Origin: JACCZZ01 sp044227805
GTDB taxonomy: Bacteria; Bacteroidota; Bacteroidia; Chitinophagales; UBA10324
NCBI GenBank assembly: GCA_044227805.1
Contig: JBGAWA010000001.1
Coordinates: 1-64,000, forward strand
DNA length: 64,000 nucleotides
Reading direction: 5' to 3'
This document shows positions 16,855-26,143 of the stretch, piece by piece. The position numbers were made by a program, and so were the translations under genes. The notes below the pieces were generated by a model, which was not told the DNA's origin, searched no databases, and saw only the letters and a program-made list of their open reading frames with translations. The first letter of the stretch is position 1. Every line of letters starts with the position of its first letter.

Positions 16855-17280
16855 TTATCCTTTTAAAGCCATCACTCTTCTGATCTCCTCCACCAGGTCA
16901 TCCATTCGGAATGGTTTTGCGATATAGCCATCCATACCGGATGCAAGATATTTTTCCCGGTCACCGGCCATGGCGTAAGCTGTGATGGCGATTATTTTTG
17001 GTGCCCTCTCGGTAAACCGTTCGCGAATGAGCCTCGTTGCTTCTTCTCCGCCCATTTCAGGCATCTGAATATCCATCAGCACCAGGTCAATCTTTTTTTC
17101 ATTTAAAGTTCTGAGCACTTCCAGCCCATCAGCAACGGCATCTGCTTTATAACCGAGTAAGGAAAGAATATTTAAAAGCAATTTCTGATTGATCACATTA
17201 TCTTCTGCAATCAAAATACAGAGCGGCAGCTCGTCTGCCATTTTACCTTTTGATTTGGAAGACAGATTTTTGTTTGTCAA
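16855..17280 (-). CDS. Stand-alone response regulator receiver protein
   Basis: The 141-residue product is a single CheY-like receiver domain with no output domain. The acidic pocket is E26/D27 in LIAEDN, the phosphoacceptor is D70 in LVLMDIQMPEMGG, and the conserved switch residues are T100 (ITAYA) and K122 (AKPF). The sequence style ('AEDNVINQKLLLNILSLLGY') resembles receivers cut from hybrid histidine kinases, so it may serve as a phosphate relay or act by binding a partner. Residues 1-18 are a basic tail. No kinase gene lies beside it, so the partner is unknown. Confidence 0.9.
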   Translation of the reverse strand: MTNKNLSSKSKGKMADELPLCILIAEDNVINQKLLLNILSLLGYKADAVADGLEVLRTLNEKKIDLVLMDIQMPEMGGEEATRLIRERFTERAPKIIAITAYAMAGDREKYLASGMDGYIAKPFRMDDLVEEIRRVMALKG

Positions 17281-17380
17281 ATGACAGGAAAATAATAGTT
17301 ATCACGAAGGAAAATATAAACTCAATAGTAGTGGCTTCCTTGCGGAAACAGCCAGCACATATACTACGGGCCATGCACTA

Positions 17381-18652
17381 TTAATTTAACCGGAAAGCTT
17401 TCCTGATCTTATCCACATAATCCAGCTTCTCCCAGGTAAAAAACTCCACTTCTTTGTACTTGGTTTTTCCGTTTTTACCCACATTAATCTTGTGTGAAAA
17501 CGGCTTCTTTCCCATATGGCCATATGCAGCCGTTTTACCATACATGGGATTGCGCAATTTCAGTCTTTTCACAATTGCATAAGGCCGCATGTCAAAAATC
17601 TGCTGTACAATTTCTGCAATTTTACCGTCTGTCATCGGCTTGCCCTGTTCATCTTTAACTAGCGTGGTACCATAAGTGGTGATATATAATCCAACCGGTT
17701 CAGCAACACCAATTGCATAGGCAACCTGCACCAGCACCTGATTTGCTACTCCCGCAGCAACCAGGTTTTTAGCAATGTGCCGTACAGCATAAGCAGCGGA
17801 CCGGTCAACTTTAGATGGATCCTTCCCGGAAAAAGCGCCGCCGCCATGTGCTCCTTTCCCACCATAAGTATCTACGATGATCTTTCTGCCGGTAAGTCCC
17901 GTGTCGCCATGAGGCCCGCCGATCACAAATTTTCCGGTAGGATTAATATAGTATTTGATATCGTTGCCAAAGAGCCTAGTGATGCGGGAAGGAAAACTCT
18001 TCTTCACTCTTGGAATCAGGAACCTGTTAATGTCAGCTGTAATGATCCGCTGCATCTCTGCATCAGAAGCAAAGTCATCATGCTGTGTTGAAATCACAAT
18101 CGCATCAATGCGAAGCGGTTTGTGATCATCACTGTACTCAATAGTAACCTGCGATTTAGCGTCAGGCCGCAGGTATCTCATCACTTTATCTTCACGCCGG
18201 ATGACTGCCAGTTCTTCAAGCAGTTTATGAGCAAGATCCAATGCCAGCGGCATATAGTTGTCTGTTTCATTGGTGGCATAGCCGAACATCATACCCTGAT
18301 CGCCTGCACCCTGATCTTCTTTTTTCTTCCTATCAACTCCTCTGTTGATATCGGGTGACTGCTCATGGATAGCCGTTACGATGCCGCATGAATCAGCGTC
18401 GAACATATAGGCTGATTTCGTGTATCCTATCTGTCGAATCACTTTACGCGCAGCCCGTTGAATATCAACATAGGCTATTGATTTCACCTCCCCGCCTACA
18501 ACGACAAGGCCGGTGGTTACAAATGTTTCACAGGCAACCTTCGCATTGGGATCCTGTTTCAGAAACTCATCAAGGATGGCATCAGAAATCTGATCGGCGA
18601 CTTTATCAGGGTGGCCCTCGGAAACAGATTCCGAAGTGAAGAGGTAAGGCAT
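17381..18652 (-). CDS. metK: S-adenosylmethionine synthetase
   Basis: MetK makes S-adenosylmethionine from methionine and ATP. The 423-residue product has the N-terminal ATP-site motif 'SEGHPDKVADQISDAILDE' (about residues 10-28), the signature 'GAGDQGMMFGYATNET' near 132-147, and the P-loop-like 'GGGAFSGKDPSKVDRSAAY' near residue 269. The length is slightly above that of the E. coli enzyme. It stands alone on the minus strand. A degenerate repeat lies 60-130 nt upstream, and I recognise no SAM riboswitch there. Confidence 0.97.
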   Translation of the reverse strand: MPYLFTSESVSEGHPDKVADQISDAILDEFLKQDPNAKVACETFVTTGLVVVGGEVKSIAYVDIQRAARKVIRQIGYTKSAYMFDADSCGIVTAIHEQSPDINRGVDRKKKEDQGAGDQGMMFGYATNETDNYMPLALDLAHKLLEELAVIRREDKVMRYLRPDAKSQVTIEYSDDHKPLRIDAIVISTQHDDFASDAEMQRIITADINRFLIPRVKKSFPSRITRLFGNDIKYYINPTGKFVIGGPHGDTGLTGRKIIVDTYGGKGAHGGGAFSGKDPSKVDRSAAYAVRHIAKNLVAAGVANQVLVQVAYAIGVAEPVGLYITTYGTTLVKDEQGKPMTDGKIAEIVQQIFDMRPYAIVKRLKLRNPMYGKTAAYGHMGKKPFSHKINVGKNGKTKYKEVEFFTWEKLDYVDKIRKAFRLN

Positions 18653-18714
18653 CGAATGGATTAAATTTTAGAGAGAAAGGGTGCGAAGATAGGGCAGGCA
18701 AGTGAAATATCCGA

Positions 18715-18785
18715 TTAATCCCACATTTTGCGGGTTCAAAACAGGAAAGGATGTAAACCGATGCTGTTTTGCTTAATGCTTTCCA
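18715..18785 (-). repeat. Degenerate partial dispersed repeat
   Basis: TTAATCCCACATTTTGCGGG, TTCAAAACAGG, GTAAACCGATGC and TTGCTTAATGC follow the left half of a minus-orientation repeat copy. The second half is not recognisable. It lies upstream of metK. Confidence 0.5.
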
Positions 18786-18909
18786 ACCTTTTTTCTGCTT
18801 TATAAGTAATAACTCCTGTACAATTGTAAAGCGTGAATGCCACAAAGTGCGATGTATACCGCAGGCTGATGATGTTGACAGATTGCCGTTTAATTTCCGC
18901 CTCTATTAA

Positions 18910-19872
18910 TTATTGCACCATTAACCATTGTACGGCAGAGTGACCGGATGAGGAAATGATCCGGAACAGGTAATTCCCTGCCGGCACATGATCCAGCAGG
19001 ATTTTGCCCTGATGGTTATGAAGGTAATATTCCTTCACCACTTTGCCTTGCATATTGATCAATTGCTGAACCTGTGGCATCTCTCTTCCGGTATAGGCGA
19101 AGCTTGCAACAGCCGATGCGGGATTTGGATACAGTTGCAAAGTTCCTGAATTGTTTTCAGGACTCTGCGTGCCTGAATACCATTGCTTTTCCACCTTTAT
19201 ATTATCAATGATCCAGCCATCATAATTATCAAAAAGGCCATCTGTTTCAAAGCTGAATCTTACCAGCATTGTATCTGGTGTGAAATTATCCCGGTTTGTT
19301 TCAACACTCAGAAACCAAAACCACTCATAGGAAGAGTATATCCAGTCTGCTGAAATGCCGGAAACCACATTTTCACTGAGGGAAGGAACAGGTGTTTGCA
19401 ACAGCGGTGATTCCCAGAAAAAGTCGCTGTAGAACCATCCGTTAGTACCCTGAACGTTGTAAGTGTCTTTCATCGAAATCCAACTCAATCCGTTATCTAT
19501 TGAATAATCAATAAAACCGGAGTCCAGCAAAGCGTTCATCTGGTATTTATGCCAGAAAGAAAGTTCCGTCCTGTTCCAGTCTGTTGCGTCCACTGTGTTA
19601 TTCGCAAATTTCAGTATAAATACAGAATGATTATTTACCGGGTAGGAGTTGACCGAATCAGTTTGTATAGCAGCCGGTACAGATAATGCATTTCCAAAAA
19701 ATGGTTTTTGCGGAGTTCCAATCTGCCAAATATTTTGCAGGGAAGTATCAAACAAAATTTCGCAGTTGACCATGACACCGTCAAAATCACATTCAGCAAC
19801 CTGTAATGGATTTTGCGCCACAAGGCTCACCCATGCGAAAATGGTCAATGGAAAAAGTAATATTCTTTTCAT
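18910..19872 (-). CDS. Secreted T9SS type A sorting domain protein, unknown function
   Basis: The 320-residue product has a signal peptide (MKRILLFPLTIFAWVSLVAQ) and a beta-rich body. Features such as 'ILKFANNTVDATDWNRTELS', 'WISMKDTYNVQGTNGWFYSD' and 'NYDGWIIDNIKVEKQWYSG' resemble the jelly-roll or choice-of-anchor domains of secreted Bacteroidota proteins. Residues 245-320 form a T9SS sorting domain ('LQLYPNPASAVASFAY', 'VPAGNYLFRIISSSGHS', ending WLMVQ). It should therefore be exported by the T9SS and its tail removed. No enzymatic motif is seen. It is transcribed away from carA across a 234-nt spacer. Confidence 0.85.
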   Translation of the reverse strand: MKRILLFPLTIFAWVSLVAQNPLQVAECDFDGVMVNCEILFDTSLQNIWQIGTPQKPFFGNALSVPAAIQTDSVNSYPVNNHSVFILKFANNTVDATDWNRTELSFWHKYQMNALLDSGFIDYSIDNGLSWISMKDTYNVQGTNGWFYSDFFWESPLLQTPVPSLSENVVSGISADWIYSSYEWFWFLSVETNRDNFTPDTMLVRFSFETDGLFDNYDGWIIDNIKVEKQWYSGTQSPENNSGTLQLYPNPASAVASFAYTGREMPQVQQLINMQGKVVKEYYLHNHQGKILLDHVPAGNYLFRIISSSGHSAVQWLMVQ

Positions 19873-20106
19873 GGAAGGGATGTATTATTAGTCAGCCTAT
19901 CAATTGAAGTATTTCCATGCCAGACGAAACAAGACAACTAAGGGCTTGCAGATCTCATTTCCAATAAGCAATGGCCTTCTCCCCTTTCATCAGATTATTG
20001 CCGTAGCAAATCCTTTCTTTGTTTTGATCGAATGATGTCGTTTAAAGTTACCGCTTTCTTAACAAAATCAGGCGGATAAGATTTACTTTCGCAAAATTCT
20101 TTTCCT

Positions 20107-21204
20107 GTGAAAATACCCGCTATACTATTACTTGAAGACGGATCTGTTTACCACGGTTTTTCAGCCGGAGTAACCGGCACCACGGCCGGTGAAATATGTT
20201 TCAATACCGGAATGACAGGCTATCAGGAGATTTTTACCGATCCCTCCTATTTTGGCCAGTTGCTGGTTGCCACCCATGTCCACATTGGTAACTATGGCGT
20301 CTTCGACAAAGAGGTTCAATCAGATTCCATCAAGATCGCAGGACTGGTTTGTAAAAACTTCAATACTTTCTTTTCAAGAAGAATGGCGGAAAGCGGCATC
20401 CGCGAGTATTTTGTGAAGGAGAATAAAGTGGCGATTGAAGGCATTGATACGCGTTCGCTGGTACGTCATATTCGCAGTCGTGGCGCGATGAATGGAATCA
20501 TTTCCGCTGAAACCACTGACCCGGAAGAGCTGAAAGTTCAGCTGGCGGCCGTTCCATCCATGGCCGGACTGGAATTGTCTTCCATCGTCAGCACTACAGC
20601 ACCTTATGAAGCCGGCAACGCAACTGCAGGCATCAAAGTAGCGGCACTGGACCTGGGCATCAAGAAAAATATACTGGATTGCATGGTTGAGCGTGGCATG
20701 CAGGTGAAAGTTTTTCCTGCTAAAACCTCCTACCGGGAAATGAGGGAATGGAATCCCGATGGTTATTTTATTTCCAATGGTCCCGGCGATCCTTCCGCGA
20801 TGGGTTATGCCATTGAGACTGTAAAAGAAATTATCAGCGAGAAGCAACCCCTCTTCGGTATCTGCCTTGGCCATCAGTTGCTGGCACTGGCAAATGACAT
20901 TCCCACCTTTAAGATGCACCATGGCCATCGCGGACTGAATCATCCGGTGAAAAATGTTATTACCGGTCGCTGCGAGATCACCTCTCAAAATCATGGATTT
21001 GGTGTAGATCCGGAGGCCATCAAAAAATCGGATAGCGTGGAAGTAACACACATCAACCTGAATGACCGTTCGATTGAAGGACTGCGGCTTAGAAATAAAA
21101 AAGCATTCTCCGTGCAGTATCATCCGGAATCTGCACCCGGTCCGCATGACAGCAGGTATTTGTTTGATGATTTTGTCACCATGATGAAGGAGGCAAAAAA
21201 TTGA
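20107..21204 (+). CDS. carA: Carbamoyl-phosphate synthase small subunit
   Basis: CarA hydrolyses glutamine to supply ammonia to CarB for carbamoyl phosphate, the precursor of pyrimidines and arginine. The 365-residue product has the N-terminal CPSase small-chain domain ('LLEDGSVYHGFSAG', 'FNTGMTGYQEIFTDPSYFGQ') and a class I glutamine amidotransferase domain. The nucleophile is C253 in LFGICLGHQLL; H339 and E341 are in SVQYHPESAPG. It starts with GTG at 20107. carB is not adjacent. A TACTTTCG box 16 nt upstream is a weak promoter candidate. The gene converges on the amine oxidase with a repeat in between. Confidence 0.96.
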   Translation: MKIPAILLLEDGSVYHGFSAGVTGTTAGEICFNTGMTGYQEIFTDPSYFGQLLVATHVHIGNYGVFDKEVQSDSIKIAGLVCKNFNTFFSRRMAESGIREYFVKENKVAIEGIDTRSLVRHIRSRGAMNGIISAETTDPEELKVQLAAVPSMAGLELSSIVSTTAPYEAGNATAGIKVAALDLGIKKNILDCMVERGMQVKVFPAKTSYREMREWNPDGYFISNGPGDPSAMGYAIETVKEIISEKQPLFGICLGHQLLALANDIPTFKMHHGHRGLNHPVKNVITGRCEITSQNHGFGVDPEAIKKSDSVEVTHINLNDRSIEGLRLRNKKAFSVQYHPESAPGPHDSRYLFDDFVTMMKEAKN

Positions 21205-21250
21205 AAAATTCCGCTTGCTTTACTTGCCTCGCAATTTTCGATCAGGATTT

Positions 21251-21409
21251 AACCAGGATACTTCAAAAGAAAAAAACCCTTCGCTACAACGTGGCGCTAT
21301 TCAGGGGTGGCTCATTTTTTTCCAAAAAAGAAAATGCTTCACAAACCCTAATCAGTGCTCCGCAGGGCTTACACGCGTTGCTGTTTTGCACTTTGAAATG
21401 CGGGTTTAA
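21251..21409 (+). repeat. Dispersed repeat overlapping the 3' end of the amine oxidase gene
   Basis: Landmarks in plus orientation are AACCAGGATACTTC, AAAAAACCCTTCGCT, GGGTGGCTCATTTTTTTCC, AAAGAAAATGCTTCACAAAC, CCTAATCAGTGCTCC, CGTTGCTGTTTTGCAC and AATGCGGGTTTAA. It is a full-length, moderately diverged copy. Its last 40 or so bases encode the C-terminus of the minus-strand amine oxidase. Confidence 0.75.
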
Positions 21410-22997
21410 GTTTTGAAATGATGTGTCCGGCGACTGCTCTTCCGGTTTCTGCTCCGCCATTCATAAATCCCTGGAATTCATAGCTGCAATGCTCACCGGC
21501 AAAAAACAAATTGCCCACGGGACGAAACTGTGCATCGCACATCGTAGTGTATTGCCCAACCTTATACGAGAGATAACTGCATTTGGAAAAAGCATAGCCC
21601 GGCCAATACCAACGTTGAAAATTTCCGTTGAATTGACCGGCGACGCCCGGGAAAACAGCATCAAGAGCAGGGACATATTGTTGCTGCAATGATTCCATTG
21701 GAACATTACCGCAATCAACACCCGCTTTGCCACCCAGGAAAATTGTGTAGCCGCCCTTCCCCCTATTATTGTTTTGCATTTGAGTATGGTCGTAGCCGTT
21801 CATCATGCCATTATCTGAAAATGCATATCCTGCATAACCCTGGCTGCGCCACACTCTTTCATTGACACCCACAAACAATTTGGAATTGGTACCATAGCCA
21901 ACATTATTAATGACATTCCGTTTCCAATCCGGCAACGGTACCCTGATGTCAACTTCCCGAAGTGTGGTAAACGGTATGGTTATCAAAACGATATCCGCAA
22001 CGTTGCTTATTTCACCTTTCCCTGCTATTTTAAAAGTGAGCACATAACGGTTTGCCGCATTCATCTCAATGGCAGTCAGCATATACTCTTCCCTGATCTG
22101 ATCCTGCAGCCCCTCAGCAAGGGCTGAACAGATTTTTGAATTGCCACCCATCACCGAATATCTTTCATCACTGTCACCATATAGTTTGACAGCGGTTCCA
22201 TTTCCCGGATCAAAAATAGAAAGCAGGTTGATGGCGGATTGCGCGGATGCTTCCATTCCATATTCAGCGGTATAACTGTTATTAATAAATTCTTTAAACC
22301 AACCGGTGATTCCCAATCTGTCAATATAACCAGCAATAGAAATATTGTCCAGTGCAACATCAGCATCGGAATGCCGGTCAAATGCCACCACATCTGACAA
22401 CGAATCAATATCAGCCTGAATTTGGCCGGCCACCGGATGAATGGCTTTCACGATATCAGCAAAGAAGTATCTCTTTCCTTCAAAAAAACAGGCAAACTCA
22501 TTCAACCCGGCTTCGGAGGCTGACTGACGGTCGATGAGCGGAAGTTGAAATTGCGTTGCCAGATTCAGCATGTCAGTGTGTGTGCTGTCGATAAATTCAC
22601 CCCCCATTTCTGTCCATAAACCATCACCCATCATACCATCTACCGACATGATACGACCTCCGATGCGTGGACTTCCTTCATAGATTTGCGCAATGAATCC
22701 AGCATTCTTTAAGATGTAAGCGGCATGCAACCCTGCAATGCCACCACCAATTATAGCGATTACCGGTTGCGTTTTCTGATTCACCGGCGAACAGGCTTCA
22801 TATAAACCGGCAACACCAATAAGGGCTGCAGCCCTGGAGACATCCGCAATAAATTTTCGGCGGCTGATATGACGCGGCTGACGGTCAGCAGCAACCGATG
22901 CAAAATCCATTGTTCCCTTCTTGGCGGCATCTTGGGAAAGTTGAAAAGCTGCCTTCAATTGTTGAAGCGCATGGCTCTTTACAGATTGTCTGCCCAT
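21369..22997 (-). CDS. FAD-dependent amine oxidase with Tat-type signal
   Basis: The 542-residue product is a flavin monoamine-oxidase-like protein. The dinucleotide-binding motif is 'IAIIGGGIAGLHAAYILKNA', followed by 'GSPRIGGRIMSVDGMMGDGL' and a C-terminal flavin motif 'GNLFFAGEHCSYEFQGFMNG'. A twin-arginine motif, SRRKFIADVSRAA (RR at 46-47), followed by a hydrophobic stretch suggests Tat export of the folded flavoprotein. The unusually long 44-residue leader before it could be shortened by starting at M30. A Cys after the hydrophobic stretch (GLYEACSP) is a poor lipobox. The last 13 codons and the stop lie inside a dispersed repeat, so the native C-terminus may have been replaced. The substrate is unknown. 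Confidence 0.85.
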   Translation of the reverse strand: MGRQSVKSHALQQLKAAFQLSQDAAKKGTMDFASVAADRQPRHISRRKFIADVSRAAALIGVAGLYEACSPVNQKTQPVIAIIGGGIAGLHAAYILKNAGFIAQIYEGSPRIGGRIMSVDGMMGDGLWTEMGGEFIDSTHTDMLNLATQFQLPLIDRQSASEAGLNEFACFFEGKRYFFADIVKAIHPVAGQIQADIDSLSDVVAFDRHSDADVALDNISIAGYIDRLGITGWFKEFINNSYTAEYGMEASAQSAINLLSIFDPGNGTAVKLYGDSDERYSVMGGNSKICSALAEGLQDQIREEYMLTAIEMNAANRYVLTFKIAGKGEISNVADIVLITIPFTTLREVDIRVPLPDWKRNVINNVGYGTNSKLFVGVNERVWRSQGYAGYAFSDNGMMNGYDHTQMQNNNRGKGGYTIFLGGKAGVDCGNVPMESLQQQYVPALDAVFPGVAGQFNGNFQRWYWPGYAFSKCSYLSYKVGQYTTMCDAQFRPVGNLFFAGEHCSYEFQGFMNGGAETGRAVAGHIISKLKPAFQSAKQQRV

Positions 22998-23154
22998 CGT
23001 AATTTTTGTTTAAAGGAATAGGTGGATATCCCGCATTATGCAGTCATTTTTATCTTGTTCAACTACAAGATAAGACTACACAGGTTTTGCGCGTCAATTG
23101 CAGCAAAAAAAATGCGCAGTCGCACTACAGTTTCAATTTCTAAATGTTCCATCC

Positions 23155-23180
23155 AACCCGGATTTTTCAATGGAAAAATT
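23155..23180 (+). repeat. Hairpin fragment of the dispersed repeat
   Basis: AACCCGGATTTTTCAATGG followed by AAAAATT is the first hairpin of a plus-orientation repeat, with nothing recognisable after it. It lies in the 280-nt gap between ispE and the amine oxidase gene. I see no gene in that gap. Confidence 0.45.
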
Positions 23181-23277
23181 TGACTTGAGTAAGGAAAGTT
23201 AATAAGGTCACTTTATTGTTGCTCACAAAATATCTTTTTGACGAACGGAATTATCTGCTTCGCTTTCCGATAAAATT

Positions 23278-24108
23278 TCAGGACAGCTTAACCTTATGAA
23301 TTCTGTAACTATCAAAGTCGCGAACTGGCGGCGGATAGAGACTGAAAATGCCATAAACGGCAGAACCGCTGCCACTCATCGAAGCATAGAGTGCTCCGGC
23401 TTTGTACAGGAGTTTTTTGATTTGATCAATCTGAGGGTACTTTCCCGCGATGACGGCTTCAAAATCGTTTACAAGAAACTGCCGCCACTGCTCAGGAGGC
23501 TGCAAAATCTGACTGATGAAAGCTGCGGATTGATCATCATCCGAAACTGCTTTTGCAGTGGTTGCATATTCATGGAAAGCCCAGGCGGTATTAATGTTGA
23601 CAGAAGGATAGACGATCATCAGATAGTAGCCTGCCAGGCTGATGTCAATCGGTTCGAGCCGTTCGCCTATGCCGGATACAAGCAAGGGCTTGTTTTGAAT
23701 AAAAAAAGGACAATCACTACCTATCTGTAGGGCAAGCTGCATTAATTCAACGTCAGCAATCTGTAATGCAAAAAAATCATTCAGCATCTTCAGCGTAAAG
23801 GCACCATCAGCGGAACCACCTCCCAATCCTGCCCCTGCAGGGATATTTTTGAGCAGCATCATTTTAACCGGTGGCAACGCATATGTTTTCTTCATGAGGC
23901 GGTAAGCCTTCACACAGATATTGTCTTCGCGAGGTCCTTCAATATATATTCCTTCGCTCATAAATTCAAATTCATCCGCCATAACCATTTCCAAGGCATC
24001 ACACCATGGCACAGGATAAAAGACAGAAATGAGGTTGTGATAACCATCTGCCCGACGGTTGCCGATGCGAAGTCCGAGATTGATTTTACAGTTGGGAAAA
24101 GAAATCAT
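23278..24108 (-). CDS. ispE: 4-diphosphocytidyl-2-C-methyl-D-erythritol kinase
   Basis: IspE phosphorylates 4-diphosphocytidyl-methylerythritol in the non-mevalonate isoprenoid pathway. It is a cytoplasmic GHMP kinase. The 276-residue product has 'NCKINLGLRIGNRRADGYHN' at the N-terminus (catalytic region of IspE), the GHMP ATP-binding motif 'PAGAGLGGGSADG' near residues 90-102, and the third motif 'GALYASMSGSGSAVYGIF' near 237-254. Length is normal. It is a single minus-strand gene about 90 nt after the DUF58 gene. Confidence 0.95.
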   Translation of the reverse strand: MISFPNCKINLGLRIGNRRADGYHNLISVFYPVPWCDALEMVMADEFEFMSEGIYIEGPREDNICVKAYRLMKKTYALPPVKMMLLKNIPAGAGLGGGSADGAFTLKMLNDFFALQIADVELMQLALQIGSDCPFFIQNKPLLVSGIGERLEPIDISLAGYYLMIVYPSVNINTAWAFHEYATTAKAVSDDDQSAAFISQILQPPEQWRQFLVNDFEAVIAGKYPQIDQIKKLLYKAGALYASMSGSGSAVYGIFSLYPPPVRDFDSYRIHKVKLS

Positions 24109-24199
24109 CAGTATAGATCAAATGGTTAACTGCCGGAAAGTCGGAAGCTTTTCAGCCAAACCGCATCCTGTTGGCAAGTGCAGCATGATGACGCAGTTG

Positions 24200-25141
24200 T
24201 CAATTGAACTTTTCGCGTTTCATGAGGTACGGTAACAGCACCGGACGGAATCCCTGGTTCACATCTGCTTCCACCAGGTCAATCTTATATTGTCCGCATC
24301 GCAACTTCAGCTGATGATAAAAATCCTGCATCTGTTTCACATAGCTCTCCTTTACCTGGTTGGGATTCAATTTTAACTGCTCGCCGGTTTCAAGGTCAAT
24401 AAAACGGTATGGACGGTTCACAAAATCAAATGCCATTTCCTTTGATTTATCCAGCACATGAAAAAGAATCACCTCATGTTTGTTATGCTTCAGATGCTGC
24501 AAAGCCGAAAACAACGCAAGGTATTCATTACTGTCTGTCAGCATATTTTCAAACATATCGCTGAAGATAATGACCATTGAACGGCGGTGCAGTTTTTCCG
24601 CCACTTCATGAAGACAGGAGGCAACGGCGGTTTTCTTTTTTCCGGGGGTCCGGCTCATGACATTTTGGAGCTGCCCTAACAGTAACTTATTATGAACTGA
24701 ACTTGATTTTACCGCACTATGCTGCTCCACTTTATCCGAAAAAATTGTCAACCCAAATGCATCACGCTGCTTTTTAAGAAGGTGCATCACAGATGCCGCT
24801 GCGATCACGGAGAAATCAATCTTACGCAATCCGCTGGCTGACTCACTGGCCTCAGGAAAATACATGGAGGAGGAACCATCAATCACGATCTGGCATCGCA
24901 GATTGGTTTCCTCTTCAAATTTCTTCACATATACCCTATCGGTGCGGGCAAGCACCTTCCAATCAATATGACGCGTTGATTCACCTGGGTTATACAGCCT
25001 GTGTTCAGCAAATTCAACAGAAAAGCCATGAAACGGACTTTTATGCAATCCGATCAGGAATCCTTCCACCACCTGCCTGGCAAGCAGCTCAAGATTTTCA
25101 ATTTTACCTGCTTCTCCGATTAATTCACTGTACTGATCCAA
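24200..25141 (-). CDS. DUF58 domain protein (von Willebrand A-like)
   Basis: The 313-residue product carries the DUF58 signature 'HRLYNPGESTRHIDWKVLAR', followed by a von Willebrand A-like domain beginning 'CQIVIDGSSSMYFPE', which contains the DxSxS metal-site pattern. A later 'SMVIIFSDMFENML' fits the same fold. DUF58 proteins usually work with MoxR-type AAA+ ATPases and BatA/B membrane proteins in envelope integrity or metal insertion. No MoxR gene is in this window, so the partner must be elsewhere. No membrane segment or signal peptide is seen. Confidence 0.88.
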   Translation of the reverse strand: MDQYSELIGEAGKIENLELLARQVVEGFLIGLHKSPFHGFSVEFAEHRLYNPGESTRHIDWKVLARTDRVYVKKFEEETNLRCQIVIDGSSSMYFPEASESASGLRKIDFSVIAAASVMHLLKKQRDAFGLTIFSDKVEQHSAVKSSSVHNKLLLGQLQNVMSRTPGKKKTAVASCLHEVAEKLHRRSMVIIFSDMFENMLTDSNEYLALFSALQHLKHNKHEVILFHVLDKSKEMAFDFVNRPYRFIDLETGEQLKLNPNQVKESYVKQMQDFYHQLKLRCGQYKIDLVEADVNQGFRPVLLPYLMKREKFN

Positions 25142-25312
25142 TTGCTATGGTTTAAATCTGGTCTGTAAATTATATCATTCCGGACTTACCGCACAAATAT
25201 AACTGGCAGTGTAATATCGCGACGATTGTGCCCGATTTTCTGATCACCGGTCAATCAGATTTATTTCAGCCCAAATAATTGTTCAACTTCACTCTTTGCA
25301 ATTGCTCCCGGA

Positions 25313-25999
25313 ATGTTCGATCATCTAAAAGGAAAGTATCTGCAAAACCGATGGGAAATCACCCTCCTCCTGCTGGCATCTTCCTGCTTCGCTGCCGGCC
25401 TGGAGCTGATCCGCATTTTCATCAGTGGCCACAATAATTACTATTATTTTGTCTGGAACCTGTTTCTTGCATGGATACCTTATTTGATCGGTCTCTACCT
25501 GCCGGTGTCCTTTCATGTGATACGTTCCAGGCTTGTTATTTACATCCTGTTACTTATCTGGTTCCTCTTCTGGCCTAATTCGCCATACATACTTACTGAC
25601 CTCCTGCACCTGAAAGAAAAACAAAATATTCCATTATGGTTTGACCTTGGACTCATCCTGTCCTTTGCCTGGACGGGCCTGATGCTGGGTTTTCTTTCGC
25701 TGATGGAAGTGCAAAACCTGGTTCGAAAAAAAATGGGTAGGATAGCTGGATGGACGTTTGCCGTTATTACCCTTCTCACAGGCAGCCTCGGAATCTATAT
25801 CGGACGCTATGTGAGATTAAATTCTTGGGATGTAGTTAGCAACCCGGTGCGTGTTTATGTCGATATTTTTCAACACTTTTCTGACCGGATGTTGCGGATA
25901 GAAATGATGGTCATGACTTTCCAGTATGGCATTTTTCTGTTGCTGGGTTATATGACTATTAAAGTGATTGTTAAAATTCCCGACCGGATGGCATTATAG
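25313..25999 (+). CDS. DUF1361 domain integral membrane protein
   Basis: The 228-residue product has about six membrane helices (about residues 15-33, 43-60, 74-90, 104-125, 137-157 and 196-218). Landmarks of the DUF1361 family are 'YYYFVWNLFLAWIPYLIGLY', 'WFLFWPNSPYILTDLLHL' and 'GIYIGRYVRLNSWDVVSNP'. No biochemical function is established to my knowledge. It is a lone plus-strand gene, divergent from the DUF58 gene. Confidence 0.85.
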   Translation: MFDHLKGKYLQNRWEITLLLLASSCFAAGLELIRIFISGHNNYYYFVWNLFLAWIPYLIGLYLPVSFHVIRSRLVIYILLLIWFLFWPNSPYILTDLLHLKEKQNIPLWFDLGLILSFAWTGLMLGFLSLMEVQNLVRKKMGRIAGWTFAVITLLTGSLGIYIGRYVRLNSWDVVSNPVRVYVDIFQHFSDRMLRIEMMVMTFQYGIFLLLGYMTIKVIVKIPDRMAL

Positions 26000-26042
26000 T
26001 ATAATGAAAGCCGGGAAATGGCGTACCGATACCGGAATTTTC

Positions 26043-26143
26043 AACCCGGATTTTTTTCAAAAAAATTCCCTGGTGTAACGATATAGAACTGCTAAATGTG
26101 GGTTTAACCCCATGCGTTTTTGAACTGCAAAATGTGAGTTTAA
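26043..26143 (+). repeat. Short form of the dispersed repeat, core deleted
   Basis: This plus-orientation copy of about 100 bp retains AACCCGGATTTTTTTC, TAGAACTGCTAAATGTGGG and the terminal TTGAACTGCAAAATGTG and GTTTAA. The palindromic core between the two 17-bp arms is missing. It ends 2 nt before the -7 box of the downstream promoter. Confidence 0.7.

Noticed and set aside
16840..16865. ATAAC/GTTAT stem between the CDF and receiver genes as a terminator
   Set aside because: The stem is only 5 bp and the T-run is poor, so support is too weak.
18653..18909. SAM riboswitch upstream of metK
   Set aside because: The leader shows a decayed repeat and no recognisable SAM aptamer pattern.
20374..21147. 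257-codon minus-strand frame inside carA
   Set aside because: It is antisense to a clearly identified carA and is a long shadow frame caused by codon bias.
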